Assembly: GCF_009674775.1 (NCBI RefSeq)
Contig: NZ_WKKE01000022.1
Span: 1-64,000, forward strand
Length of the DNA stretch: 64,000 nt
Direction of reading: 5' to 3'
DNA from: Flavobacterium sp. LC2016-23
Lineage (GTDB): Bacteria > Bacteroidota > Bacteroidia > Flavobacteriales > Flavobacteriaceae
Shown: positions 51,972-61,562 of the stretch, in pieces
Position numbering within the stretch: the stretch's first letter is position 1
Layout: each line of letters starts with the position of its first letter
Notes under the pieces: generated by a model
The model's input: only the letters and a program-made list of their open reading frames with translations
Told to the model about the DNA's origin: nothing
The model's database searches: none
Program-made: the position numbers and the translations under genes

Positions 51972-52367
51972 ATGAGCGGAACTTTACTTTTAAGAATTAC
52001 AATTGCTATTATTCTCCTGACCCATTCTGTATTCGGAATGTTTAATAACGGGATCAACGATTTTGGGAATTTATTTCTCAACCAGATTGGATTTGCACCG
52101 TATGGCGTTCTTTTGGCCTGGTCGATTAAATTATCACATGTTTTAGCGGCCGTTCTTCTGCTTCTTAATAAATATGTCAAATTAGCCGGTTTTGTAACAA
52201 TTCTGGTTCTTATTATGGGAATTATTCTGGTTCATTTTCAGGAAGGCTGGTTTGTCGTAGGCGGCGGAAGAAATGGTATGGAATATAACTTTTTATTGAT
52301 TATGGTGCTTCTTGCTATTATGTTTCCGAATGGTTTTAAAAAGGATAAAATTCAGGCGCAGCACTAA
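51972..52367 (+). CDS. DoxX-family membrane protein
   Basis: 131 residues from ATG 51972 (MSGTLLLRITIAIILLTHSV). The alternative start at 51918 lies in the terminator. Four membrane helices of the DoxX type (LLLRITIAIILLTHSVFGMF, VLLAWSIKLSHVLAAVLLLL, LAGFVTILVLIMGIILVHF, FLLIMVLLAIMF). DoxX proteins are quinone- or thiosulfate-linked or of unknown function. Single gene. Confidence 0.85.
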   Translation: MSGTLLLRITIAIILLTHSVFGMFNNGINDFGNLFLNQIGFAPYGVLLAWSIKLSHVLAAVLLLLNKYVKLAGFVTILVLIMGIILVHFQEGWFVVGGGRNGMEYNFLLIMVLLAIMFPNGFKKDKIQAQH

Positions 52368-52404
52368 CAAATTCTATTTTATAATATTAAAAATAGCCTA
52401 AAGA

Positions 52405-53145
52405 ATGGAAATAACCTGCAAAAATTGTAATCATATTTATAAAGGCCATTACTGTAATAATTGTGGTCAGCCTGCCGCAACCCACAAAATTAATGCACAT
52501 TATTTATGGCATGAAATCAGGCACAGCTTATTACATTTTGATGAGGGCATTCCGTATTCCATCAAACAATTATTTACAAGACCAGGGCATTCTATTCGCG
52601 AATTTATTGAAGGAAAACGTGTCAGGCATTTCAAACCTTTGTCTTTGGTTGTAGTTTTGGCTACTTTTTACGGCCTCTTATATCATTCCTTTCATATTAA
52701 TTTATATGATAATACGTCTAATCCCAATATAGATATTGGTCAGTTTAATGAATGGAGTTCGAAACATTATTCATGGATCATAATCGTGACCATTCCGTTT
52801 TTTACTTTAGGAACCTACCTTAGTTTTAGAAAACAAGGTTATAATTTTGTAGAATACTTTGTACTAAATACTTACAAAGCCTCTCAGAAATTGTTTGCTC
52901 ATCTTATCATATTTCCTCTGGTTCTTTACAATAACGGAAAACCTGAACTGCATAAAATTATGATTGCAGTATATATAATTGATCTTATTTTAACTTTCTG
53001 GACGAACATTCAATTCTTTAATAAAATTTCTAAAATCAAAGCATTGTTACTCTCTATTTTAAGCCAGCTTATTTTCTGGGCCAGTTTTCTTTTAACAATA
53101 GGTGTGATTGCTTCTCTATTGGGGTATTCATCTTTCATCAATTAA
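52405..53145 (+). CDS. DUF3667 membrane protein with zinc ribbon
   Basis: 246 residues. An N-terminal zinc ribbon CKNCNHIYKGHYCNNCGQP (CxxC...CxxC) is followed by the DUF3667 motif HEIRHSLLHFDEGIPYSIKQL with GHSIREFIEGKRVRHFKPLS, then five or six membrane helices. The family is common in Bacteroidota with unknown function. It starts 37 bases after the DoxX gene and may be co-transcribed. Confidence 0.88.
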   Translation: MEITCKNCNHIYKGHYCNNCGQPAATHKINAHYLWHEIRHSLLHFDEGIPYSIKQLFTRPGHSIREFIEGKRVRHFKPLSLVVVLATFYGLLYHSFHINLYDNTSNPNIDIGQFNEWSSKHYSWIIIVTIPFFTLGTYLSFRKQGYNFVEYFVLNTYKASQKLFAHLIIFPLVLYNNGKPELHKIMIAVYIIDLILTFWTNIQFFNKISKIKALLLSILSQLIFWASFLLTIGVIASLLGYSSFIN

Positions 53146-53182
53146 TTAATTTCGACGGATTGGCTTGAAATCTTTATAACAA

Positions 53183-53216
53183 AAAAAATGTTCGACTTTT
53201 CAGTCGAACATTTTTT
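53183..53216. terminator. Bidirectional terminator between DUF3667 and ccsBA
   Basis: AAAAAATGTTCGACT / AGTCGAACATTTTTT, stem of about 15 bases with loop TTTTC and strong A/T flanks. Confidence 0.85.
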
Positions 53217-53237
53217 TTGAATTAATAATTCTATATA

Positions 53238-56200
53238 TTATTTTTTGCTTTTATAATGCTTTCTGTAGGCTGGATAAGTTATCGCTCCAATTAGCGAAAT
53301 AGTTCCCAAGGAATACCAGATCCAGTTTAGGGAATGCGCTTCCCCGCTTGCGTAAGAATGCAGACCAACCAGGTGGAAATTTACTCCGTAATAGGTAAAC
53401 AAAATCGAAATAAAGGCAAACATACTCATTAGATTAAAGAACCACTTTCCGCGTAAAGCAGGAACAAATCTGGCGTGAATTACAAATCCGTATACCATAA
53501 TCGAGATCAGGGCCCAGGTTTCTTTCGGATCCCATCCCCAGTAACGTCCCCAGCTTTCATTGGCCCATTGTCCCCCAAGGAAGTTTCCAATAGTCAGCAT
53601 AATCAATCCAATAGTCAGTGCCATTTCATTGATATAGGTTATTTCTTTAATGTTTAAGCTCATTTTAGCCTTGTTCTTTTCTGTAGTAAAGAAAATCAGT
53701 ATCAAAGCCACAAAACCTAAAATCATTCCCAAGGCAAAAGGGCCGTAACTGGCCACAATAACCGCCACGTGAATCATTAACCAATACGAATTAAGAACCG
53801 GCTGCAGATTTGCAATTTCCGGATCGATCCAGTTCATGTATGCCGCCATTAAGATCATGGCTGTTACAAAGGCTGATGAAGCAACGGTTAGCTTCGATTT
53901 TCTGTCAAAAGCCAGTCCGAAGAACATTGTAGCCCACGCTACATAAATAATGGATTCATAAGCATTACTCCAAGGTGCGTGCCCCGAAATGTACCAGCGG
54001 GCGATTAATCCTAAAGTATGCAATGCAAATAAAAAGCCGATGATAATATGAAAACCGTTTACTGTTATACGCAGCCATTTTTTTTCAAAAAAGATATTCA
54101 AAATCGTAAATAGCAACATTAAAACAGAAGCTGTAATGTACCAATACGGAAGTTTCTTAAAAACATCATATTTGTTATAGGCAATTTCCGCATCAATTTT
54201 TTGTTCACCTGGGCGAACTTTACTTCCGAATTTCTTTTGGAAGCCATTGATACTTTCGACTAAATTATCGGCCGTGCTAAAATCTTTGGAAATGGAAGCA
54301 TTATTCAAAGCACTAAAATATAAAGGCAGAATTTGCTTCACATAAGTAGAGTCCATTCCTTTCAGTCCGGCACTTTCGCGCTCTAAATACGAAATCCATT
54401 TGTTATTCGGATCATTCGGAATCGGGAATATTTTCAAAATACTTCCGCTCAATGCCGATTCCATTAAATTTACTTTTTTATCGGTTTCAATAAAATCTTT
54501 CTCAAACTGATTTGGATTGGCCGCTTTGTATGCTGCGTCTAAATAAGGTGCCAGTTTGTAATTTCCATTGGCATCAAAGAAGTTTACAAAAGGAGCGTGT
54601 TTAGCCTCTTTTTCTACTCCGATAATTTTACGAATACTGTCATTCCCTGCTCTCAGGTGGATAATTGGAACCTGAATCCAAACCTGGGCATATTGTGTCA
54701 TAGACAAAAATACCTGATCGGAATTCATGTCGTTGTAGGTATCACTCTGACTTACTTTTCGAAGCAATTCTGATGAAAAAGTATTAATAGGTTTCATCCT
54801 TCCGCCGGCATCCTGAATAATCAGGCGTCCAAATTTTGCTGCGTGTGATTCAGGAGCTTTATAAATACTCAATAAAGAATCTAACTGTTTCTGACTTGGC
54901 GGTGCCGTAACATGATTGGCATGATCGTTCGGATCTTCGGTATGTGAATGTGTATGTCCCGGTGTATGAACATGAGGTGCAGGCGCTTCCTGTGCAAAAC
55001 CATTTAGACTTAAAAGCAAAACTAAAATCGTAACGAATTTCTCTTTTTTCTTTTTTACACCTTCCAGTTTGCGCTTTAAATCAGCAAAACGGGAATGTTT
55101 GGTAAACATGATCGCCATCAGACCGAAAAACAGCATGAAATAGCCTAAATAAGTGATAGACGTTCCCCAGAAATCATGATTTACAGATAATACAGTTCCT
55201 TTTTCATCCGGATCAAATGAAGACTGGAAAAAACGGTACCCTTTGTGATCTAAAACGTGGTTCATATAAATATCAGCATCAAAAGTTTCTGTAGAATCCT
55301 GAACGGTAACTTTACTTTCAAAAGCAGAATAACTTTTTTCTGTTCCCGGATATTTTGTAGCAATAAAATCGTTTAATTTAACTTTAAAAGGCAAAATATA
55401 AGCTTTACTTCCGTAGAATAAAGAATATTCAATATTGCCAATTTTAACTGTTTTTGGTTCTCCAACACTTCCTTTAGATCCCAAAAGCGTGATTTCTTTT
55501 TCCTGTCCTTCTGATTTTACTTTTACGATTAAAGCATCATGATGGCTTTTAGCCTTAAAATCTTTATTCGATTCATAGGCTATACTTCCTTTCATGGCAG
55601 GATCCGGAAATACAATTCTAATGTCGCCGATACTGTATAGAGAACGCATCATCAGAGGCTGTACGTTATCTTTGGTCACTTTACCCTGAAATTTATCCGC
55701 CATTCGCATAAAATTACCTTCGAAAGGCGTCTGAATAGTATATTTTTCCCCTGTAGTATTGATGTTAATGGCTCCTGCTGTAGGCTTATTCAAAGCAAAC
55801 AAAACGTTGTGAATATTTTGAACTTCACCTTCTTTCAGGAAATGTTCTTCACGCCCTCCTGCTCCTGCTTCTACTAATTTCAGGTATAAAGTTCCTTTCG
55901 GATCCGGTTTTACCACTTCTTTCGCTCCCATAATGTAGTTCTCGTAAGTTACTTCAAACGAAGTTTCATCAAACTTGCCTGAAATAGAAAAATCATTATT
56001 GGTCACAGGTGATAGTAAAAGGCTTTTTTCGAAGACTCTTCGTTTCATTTCTCCCTTGTACTCCCCATCAGCAAATACGGTCAGGAATGTTTTTTCAGAA
56101 TAAATCTGATTTTCGGCAGCACCTTCACGAATCGGCATCACGCCTTCATAACTGATGTATCTTGTAATAAAAGCTCCTAAAAGAATAAAGATAAAGGCAA

Positions 56201-56450
56201 TATGCAATAAAAAAGTTGCCCATTTTTCCTTTTTCAGTAATTGATAACGCTTAATGTTTCCAATGAAATTAATCATAAAAAAGACCATTATCGCTTCAAA
56301 CCACCATGTATTGTAAATTATAATTCGGGCCGTATCGGTATTGTACTTACTTTCTACAAAAGTTCCGATACCCATTGCTAAAGCAAATGTTAAAAAAAGA
56401 ACGGCCATTAATCGTGTAGAAAATAAAAAAGAGAATATTTTTTTATCCAT
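53238..56450 (-). CDS. Cytochrome c biogenesis protein, fused ResB (CcsB) and CcsA
   Basis: 1070 residues from ATG 56450 (MDKKIFSFLF). The earlier ATG at 56552 adds a non-family stretch. Residues 1-500 are ResB-like with four membrane helices and a large periplasmic domain. A His-rich segment (HVHTPGHTHSHTEDPNDHAN, near residue 490-510) follows a second hydrophobic stretch. The C-terminal CcsA part has the heme-handling WGRYWGWDPKETW (near 965-980) with conserved flanking histidines. System II cytochrome c synthase: it exports heme and joins it to apocytochrome c. Large for the group because of the inserted middle part. Confidence 0.95.
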   Translation of the reverse strand: MDKKIFSFLFSTRLMAVLFLTFALAMGIGTFVESKYNTDTARIIIYNTWWFEAIMVFFMINFIGNIKRYQLLKKEKWATFLLHIAFIFILLGAFITRYISYEGVMPIREGAAENQIYSEKTFLTVFADGEYKGEMKRRVFEKSLLLSPVTNNDFSISGKFDETSFEVTYENYIMGAKEVVKPDPKGTLYLKLVEAGAGGREEHFLKEGEVQNIHNVLFALNKPTAGAININTTGEKYTIQTPFEGNFMRMADKFQGKVTKDNVQPLMMRSLYSIGDIRIVFPDPAMKGSIAYESNKDFKAKSHHDALIVKVKSEGQEKEITLLGSKGSVGEPKTVKIGNIEYSLFYGSKAYILPFKVKLNDFIATKYPGTEKSYSAFESKVTVQDSTETFDADIYMNHVLDHKGYRFFQSSFDPDEKGTVLSVNHDFWGTSITYLGYFMLFFGLMAIMFTKHSRFADLKRKLEGVKKKKEKFVTILVLLLSLNGFAQEAPAPHVHTPGHTHSHTEDPNDHANHVTAPPSQKQLDSLLSIYKAPESHAAKFGRLIIQDAGGRMKPINTFSSELLRKVSQSDTYNDMNSDQVFLSMTQYAQVWIQVPIIHLRAGNDSIRKIIGVEKEAKHAPFVNFFDANGNYKLAPYLDAAYKAANPNQFEKDFIETDKKVNLMESALSGSILKIFPIPNDPNNKWISYLERESAGLKGMDSTYVKQILPLYFSALNNASISKDFSTADNLVESINGFQKKFGSKVRPGEQKIDAEIAYNKYDVFKKLPYWYITASVLMLLFTILNIFFEKKWLRITVNGFHIIIGFLFALHTLGLIARWYISGHAPWSNAYESIIYVAWATMFFGLAFDRKSKLTVASSAFVTAMILMAAYMNWIDPEIANLQPVLNSYWLMIHVAVIVASYGPFALGMILGFVALILIFFTTEKNKAKMSLNIKEITYINEMALTIGLIMLTIGNFLGGQWANESWGRYWGWDPKETWALISIMVYGFVIHARFVPALRGKWFFNLMSMFAFISILFTYYGVNFHLVGLHSYASGEAHSLNWIWYSLGTISLIGAITYPAYRKHYKSKK

Positions 56451-56619
56451 TTTTGAGGAATTACATTGTATAAAAGTGCCACAAAAGTACTTAAAAATGT
56501 TGAGTTCCGATATTTGTGATTTGTTAATTAAAACCAAAAAAAGGTGTTGCAATTAAATCAAATTCTTAAAACCCTCTGCTTAATTTTATAAAGCTACAAA
56601 ACACTGGACTATATTGTAA

Positions 56620-56727
56620 GCCACAGATTACACGGATTAAACAGATTCTTTTTTTACCTTGGTGACGGAACCTTCTTTTAAATTAATCATAACGCATCAA
56701 ATCTCTTTAATCCGTGTCATCTGTGGC
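56620..56727. repeat. Interspersed palindromic repeat of the GCCAC-RRATT family, second copy
   Basis: GCCACAGATTACACGGATTA at 56620 and TAATCCGTGTCATCTGTGGC ending at 56727 are near-exact inverted arms. It shares GCCACRRATTWCACGRATT with the copy at 33868. Non-coding; lies in the ccsBA/DUF2520 divergent gap. Confidence 0.8.
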
Positions 56728-56780
56728 CAAACTTTTTTCTGACGTATTCTCTTTAAAAAAAATAATGCTAATTTTGCGCT

Positions 56781-57542
56781 ATGATTCGAATAACACTAAT
56801 TGGTTCCGGAAATGTAGCACAGCATTTGATTAAGGCTTTCGCTAAAAGTGAGCTTATAGAAATTGTACAGGTATATTCCCGAAAGAAAGAGGCTTTATCC
56901 GCTGTAATTGAATTTGATAAAATTACAAGTGATTTTGAGGATTTAAAAGAAGCTGATTTGTACATTATCGCAGTTTCTGATAAAGCAATTGCAGACGTTT
57001 CAAAGCAATTGCCTTTTCAAAACCGAATTGTTGTTCATACTTCCGGTGCCGCTTCACTCGATGTTCTGGATTCAAAAAACAGAAAAGGCGTTTTCTATCC
57101 GCTGCAAACATTTTCTAAAAACAAGGATATTGATTTCTCAGCAATTCCGATGTGCCTGGAAGCAGAAAACACTTTTGACTTTCGTATTCTGGAAACTGTC
57201 GCAAAAAGTATTTCAAATGCAGTTTTTGCAATTAATTCAGATCAGAGAAAAGCACTGCATGTTTCGGCTGTTTTTGTGAATAATTTTACCAATCATTTGT
57301 ACCAGATCGGACAGGAAATTTGTGAAGAACACCAGGTTCCTTTTGAAATTCTTAAACCGCTGATACGGGAAACAGCAGAAAAAATAAACACCTTAAATCC
57401 GATTGACGCACAAACAGGTCCTGCAAAACGTAATGACGCTGTGACTATTAACGCTCATTTGGATTATTTAACAACTGAAAATCAAAAAAATATCTATAAA
57501 ATACTAACCCAATCTATACAAAATAATGGCAAAAAGTTATAA
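56781..57542 (+). CDS. Rossmann-like DUF2520 oxidoreductase
   Basis: 253 residues. NAD-type loop ITLIGSGNVAQHL (5-17), then an all-helical C-terminal DUF2520 domain with RKALHVSAVFVNNFTNHLYQ and LNPIDAQTGPAKRNDA. It resembles ketopantoate- and pyrroline-5-carboxylate-type reductases but lacks an assigned reaction. The next gene overlaps its 3' end by 17 bases, so they are co-transcribed and may be linked functionally. Confidence 0.85.
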   Translation: MIRITLIGSGNVAQHLIKAFAKSELIEIVQVYSRKKEALSAVIEFDKITSDFEDLKEADLYIIAVSDKAIADVSKQLPFQNRIVVHTSGAASLDVLDSKNRKGVFYPLQTFSKNKDIDFSAIPMCLEAENTFDFRILETVAKSISNAVFAINSDQRKALHVSAVFVNNFTNHLYQIGQEICEEHQVPFEILKPLIRETAEKINTLNPIDAQTGPAKRNDAVTINAHLDYLTTENQKNIYKILTQSIQNNGKKL

Positions 57543-58053
57543 AGAAATAATGAATGACATCACGACGTTTGTTTTTGATGTTGATGGCGTACTTACAGAC
57601 AGCTCTGTTTTTGTAACCAATGAAGGAGAAATTCTTCGTACGATGAATATTCGTGACGGTTACGCTATGAAAGCGGCGGTGGAAAGCGGCTACAATGTTT
57701 GCATTATTTCCGGCGGGAGCAACGAAGGTGTTCGGGTTCGTCTGCATAATTTAGGAATTAAGGATATTCACTTAGGAACTCCGGACAAAGTTAAAACCTT
57801 TAAAGAGTACACTGATCTTTACAATATTAATCCGGAAAACGTGTTGTATATGGGTGATGATATTCCGGATTTTCATGTTATGAAATTAGTAGGCTTACCA
57901 ACCTGTCCGCAAGATGCAAGCCCTGAAATCAAAAACATCTGCCGTTATATTTCACACGTTAAAGGAGGAAAAGGTGCTGCACGTGATGTTATCGAACAAG
58001 TGATGAAAGTACAAGGAAAATGGATGGAGCATTTTAGCGGAAAGCATGATTAA
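57526..58053 (+). CDS. kdsC: KdsC-like HAD phosphatase
   Basis: 175 residues. HAD motifs: FDVDGVLTD (Asp18 and Asp20), ISGGSNEG, and GDDIPDFHVM with the metal-binding acid residues. It lacks a cap domain and so matches the tetrameric KdsC type, which removes phosphate from KDO-8-phosphate for LPS core. The DUF2520 gene overlaps it. KdsC is the best name; other C0-HAD substrates are possible. Confidence 0.85.
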   Translation: MAKSYKEIMNDITTFVFDVDGVLTDSSVFVTNEGEILRTMNIRDGYAMKAAVESGYNVCIISGGSNEGVRVRLHNLGIKDIHLGTPDKVKTFKEYTDLYNINPENVLYMGDDIPDFHVMKLVGLPTCPQDASPEIKNICRYISHVKGGKGAARDVIEQVMKVQGKWMEHFSGKHD

Positions 58054-58084
58054 GTTTTTAGTCGCAGTCGCAGTTTTCAGACCA

Positions 58085-58225
58085 ATAAAAAAACTTTGAA
58101 CCTTTGCCTCTCTGCACCTTCATAAAAAAGCTCAGAACCTTAGCAACTTAGAACCTTAAAAAAAACCTTTGCCACTTTGAACCTCTGTCCCTTTGAACCT
58201 TAAAAAAACTCAGAACCTTAAAAAA
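58085..58225. repeat. Low-complexity intergenic repeat (CAGAACCTTA / TTTGAACCT)
   Basis: Repeated CTTTGAACCT, CAGAACCTTA and CTTTGCC strings, such as AACCTTTGCC, AGCTCAGAACCTTAGCAAC and GAACCTCTGTCCC, fill the gap before the UbiA gene. It is a Flavobacterium-type filler with no coding or clear palindromic structure. A related fragment AGTCGCAGTCGCAGTT lies just before it. Confidence 0.7.
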
Positions 58226-58226
58226 A

Positions 58227-59153
58227 ATGAAATTCCTCAAACTCATTCGATATCAAAACTTACTGATGCTTGCTTTTATGCAGCTCTTATTTCGTTATGC
58301 TTTTTTAAAACAGCAGGATATTCCGTTGGCTTTAGCGGACTGGCAATACGGTCTCTTAGTTCTGAGCACTGTTTTAATAGCGGCTGCGGGTTATGTAATT
58401 AATAATGTTATGGATGTTGCCACAGATACGATCAACAAACCCAATGATGTTGTGATCGGAAAAGGAATTTCCGAAACTGCAGCTTATAATATTTATATCG
58501 GGTTAAATATTACCGGTGTTGCTATTGGTTGCTATTTATCGAATGTGATAATGCGGCCAAATTTTGCTGTTATATTTATCCTGATTGCTTCTGTGCTTTA
58601 TTTTTATTCAACATCACTAAAGCAAATCATGATTTTAGGGAATTTTGTAGTAGCGGCTGTGTTATCCTTTAGTGTCATTATTATTGGCGTTTTTGACCTT
58701 TTCCCGGCTACTAATGCCGAGAATCAGGCTCAAATGGCTAGTATGTTTTCCATTTTGATTGATTATGCCTTATTTGCTTTTATGATTAATTTCATTCGTG
58801 AAATTGTTAAAGATATTGAAGATGTAAATGGAGATTACAACCAGGGGATGAATACCCTGCCCATTGCAATCGGAATTAACAGAGCTGCAAAAATTGCGCT
58901 GGGATTTGCTGTAATTCCTTTTATTCTTTGCCTTTTTTATATCAACAAATACTTCGTAGAAAATAATCTTTTCATTGTTACTTTTTATGCTTTTTCTTTT
59001 GTTTTGGCACCGCTTTTATATTTCATCGTAAAAATATTCAGTGCGAAATCTCAAAAGGATTTTCATCATTTAAGTACTGTTTTAAAGTTAATACTGCTTT
59101 TCGGAATTCTTTCAATCCTGGTTATTGCCCTAAATATAAAATACAATGCTTAA
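58227..59153 (+). CDS. UbiA-family prenyltransferase (geranylgeranylglycerol-phosphate type)
   Basis: 308 residues, eight or nine membrane helices. Asp motifs NNVMDVATDTINKP (about 59-72) and DIEDVNGD. The N-terminal YVINNVMD form and lack of the MenA-type NDYGDG place it with flavobacterial enzymes annotated as archaeal-type geranylgeranylglycerol-phosphate transferases or as digeranyl lipid enzymes. Lipid product unverified. It overlaps the Maf gene by eight bases. Confidence 0.85.
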   Translation: MKFLKLIRYQNLLMLAFMQLLFRYAFLKQQDIPLALADWQYGLLVLSTVLIAAAGYVINNVMDVATDTINKPNDVVIGKGISETAAYNIYIGLNITGVAIGCYLSNVIMRPNFAVIFILIASVLYFYSTSLKQIMILGNFVVAAVLSFSVIIIGVFDLFPATNAENQAQMASMFSILIDYALFAFMINFIREIVKDIEDVNGDYNQGMNTLPIAIGINRAAKIALGFAVIPFILCLFYINKYFVENNLFIVTFYAFSFVLAPLLYFIVKIFSAKSQKDFHHLSTVLKLILLFGILSILVIALNIKYNA

Positions 59154-59730
59154 AGAAAAACTAAAAAAATACACTTTGATCCTGGCTTCAGGCTCTCCCC
59201 GCAGACAACAGTTTTTTAAAGACCTTGATTTGGATTTTGAAATCAGGCTTAAAGAAATCGAAGAAATATATCCTCCGGAATTAAAAGCAGTTGAAATAAC
59301 GGATTATTTAGCCCGCTTAAAAGCCAATGCCTTTGACGGGGAATTAAATCCGAATGAGATCCTGGTAACCAGTGATACAATTGTCTGGCATCAGAATCGC
59401 GCTTTGGGGAAACCAAAAGATGCAACAGAAGCTTTTGAAATGATAAAATCGATGTCCAATACTACACATGAGGTTTTTACATCGGTGTGCTTTAAAACCA
59501 ACTCTGCTTCTACCCTTATAAATGATGTTACGAAAGTTACTTTTAAGGATTTGTCCGATGAAGCCATTTTATTTTACATAGAAAATTACAAACCTTACGA
59601 TAAGGCAGGCGCTTATGGTATACAGGAATGGTTTGGTTTTATGGCTGTTACCAAAGTGGAAGGTTCTTACACGAATGTTATGGGACTTCCAACGGCTAAA
59701 GTTTATGAATATTTGAGTACTTTAGTTTAA
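59146..59730 (+). CDS. Maf-like nucleotide pyrophosphatase
   Basis: 194 residues. Signature LASGSPRRQQFFKDL and SDTIVWHQNRALGKPKDATE, DKAGAYGIQEW at the C-terminal third. Maf proteins hydrolyse non-canonical or UTP/dTTP-type triphosphates and arrest division in some bacteria. The start overlaps the UbiA gene by eight bases. Confidence 0.93.
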   Translation: MLKEKLKKYTLILASGSPRRQQFFKDLDLDFEIRLKEIEEIYPPELKAVEITDYLARLKANAFDGELNPNEILVTSDTIVWHQNRALGKPKDATEAFEMIKSMSNTTHEVFTSVCFKTNSASTLINDVTKVTFKDLSDEAILFYIENYKPYDKAGAYGIQEWFGFMAVTKVEGSYTNVMGLPTAKVYEYLSTLV

Positions 59731-59741
59731 AAAAATCACTT

Positions 59742-60272
59742 ATGTTTTCTTTTAAAGAATATAGTCAGGAAATAGTAGCTACAGGAATTCTTATTATTGC
59801 ATTAGTTGCTTTAAGGATGATTGTTGCCAAGTTAATTCGTCGTTATGCCAGTTCTAGTCAGTTGTTAGAGCACCGGACTAACTTAGTCATTAAATACATT
59901 CATCTGTTGATGAATATATTAGTTATTATCAGTCTGATTGTAATTTGGGGAGTTGACACCAAAGATATCTTTATCACTGTTTCTTCCATTGCAACCGTAA
60001 TTGGTGTGGCGATGTTTGCACAATGGTCTATTCTGAGTAATATTACTTCGGGAATGATTCTGTTTTTTTCATTTCCCTTTAGAATCGGCGATACTATAAA
60101 GATTCATGATAAGGATTTTCCAATTGAGGCCGAGATTGAAGATATTAGTGCTTTTCATGTCAATTTAAGAACTAAAGAAGGCGAAAAAATTATTTTTCCC
60201 AATAATTTATTACTGCAGAAAGGAATCTCAATTATGCCGGTCCGCTACGAAGACAAAGAGTTTTTTGATTAA
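59742..60272 (+). CDS. Small mechanosensitive ion channel (MscS domain)
   Basis: 176 residues, 11 bases after maf. Three membrane helices: about 9-27, 47-67 and 75-100, the last being the pore helix (TVSSIATVIGVAMFAQWSIL), then the beta domain KIHDKDFPIEAEIEDISAF and NNLLLQKGISIMPV. It lacks the large C-terminal vestibule of E. coli MscS, typical of minimal Bacteroidota members. Probably releases solutes upon osmotic shock. Confidence 0.88.
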   Translation: MFSFKEYSQEIVATGILIIALVALRMIVAKLIRRYASSSQLLEHRTNLVIKYIHLLMNILVIISLIVIWGVDTKDIFITVSSIATVIGVAMFAQWSILSNITSGMILFFSFPFRIGDTIKIHDKDFPIEAEIEDISAFHVNLRTKEGEKIIFPNNLLLQKGISIMPVRYEDKEFFD

Positions 60273-60383
60273 CTTTTGAATGGGAATTTTATAAATTAAA
60301 GAAGAAAAGCTAAAACACTATTATTTAAATAAAATATAATATTTGTTTAACAAACTCTCTGATTTATATCTAAATTCCAAAAA

Positions 60384-61484
60384 ATGAACCAACCACTACA
60401 ATTGCCTTTTTATGCAAAACTTTGTTTAATATTAATTAGTTTAATCTCTTTTGCCTTTATTTTTTATATCGGGAAAGATATTATTACGCCTGTACTAATG
60501 GCATTTTTATTTGCTGTTTTATTGCTTCCGGTCTTTACGTTTTTAAACACAAAACTTAAGTTCCCCAGATATCTTGCATCCATACTTTGTGTTATTCTTT
60601 TTGCTTCCTTTATTATTGGTATTTTACTTTTTATTTCCTACGAAGTCACCGATATGGCCAATGATTTTGCAACCATTAAAAAGAACGCAAATGCTTTCAT
60701 TGTTGATATTCATAAATTTATCAAAGACAATTTCAACGTTAGTACTGGTGAACAGAAAAAGTATATTGATAATGTAACCCGGGATTCTGTTAAAAATGGA
60801 AATGCAACACTGGGCTCTGCCATAATATCAATAAGCGATCTTCTTTTAGACTGCACGATTATACCAATATATACTTTTCTATTTTTATTGTATAAAGACC
60901 ATTTTATTCTTTTCCTGGTGAAATTAATCAGTAAAGAAAATCATGCCGCACTAAAAAACATTTTGTCTCAGATAAAGCTTTCAATCAATAATTATATTAT
61001 AAGTTTAATTTTAGAAATGATTATTGTATCGGTTTTAACAAGTTTAGGACTTTGGATAATTGGTGTGAAATATTTTATACTTCTTGGACTTATAACAGGA
61101 ATATTAAATCTGATACCCTATATCGGTATTGCAGCCGCAGGAATCATTACCATTTTGGCTTCGCTGACCGGTTCCGCAGAAACCTCAATGATACTTGGAA
61201 TTTTAATTGTAAACCTTATAGTCCAATTGATTGACAATAATGTACTTGTTCCCTTAATTATAAATTCTAAGGTAGAAATCAATGCCTTTGTATCTATCAT
61301 TGGAATCATAATTGGCGGGGCGGCAGCCGGAATATCGGGCATGTTTCTGGCCATACCGCTTCTGGCCATCTTAAAAATTATTTTTGACAGAATTGAATCA
61401 CTTGAACCCTGGGGCTATTTGATGGGAAATCATATGCCTAAAAGGTTTATCTGGAGAATTAGAAAAGTAAAATCTGAAAATTAA
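60384..61484 (+). CDS. AI-2E family transporter
   Basis: 366 residues, about eight membrane helices: two pairs at the N-terminus, a hydrophilic middle (about 95-145) and the conserved late segment GLITGILNLIPYIGIAAAGI with NNVLVPLIINSKVEINAFVS, the signature of the PerM/TqsA family. Known members move autoinducer-2, ions or serve as permeases, and the substrate here is unclear. Single gene after an AT-rich gap. Confidence 0.92.
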   Translation: MNQPLQLPFYAKLCLILISLISFAFIFYIGKDIITPVLMAFLFAVLLLPVFTFLNTKLKFPRYLASILCVILFASFIIGILLFISYEVTDMANDFATIKKNANAFIVDIHKFIKDNFNVSTGEQKKYIDNVTRDSVKNGNATLGSAIISISDLLLDCTIIPIYTFLFLLYKDHFILFLVKLISKENHAALKNILSQIKLSINNYIISLILEMIIVSVLTSLGLWIIGVKYFILLGLITGILNLIPYIGIAAAGIITILASLTGSAETSMILGILIVNLIVQLIDNNVLVPLIINSKVEINAFVSIIGIIIGGAAAGISGMFLAIPLLAILKIIFDRIESLEPWGYLMGNHMPKRFIWRIRKVKSEN

Positions 61485-61562
61485 ATACTAACAGAATGTA
61501 GATATCAGCAATATTTATCTTACATTCATATTAATCTTTTGTAAAAGTCAAAATACAGCTGA

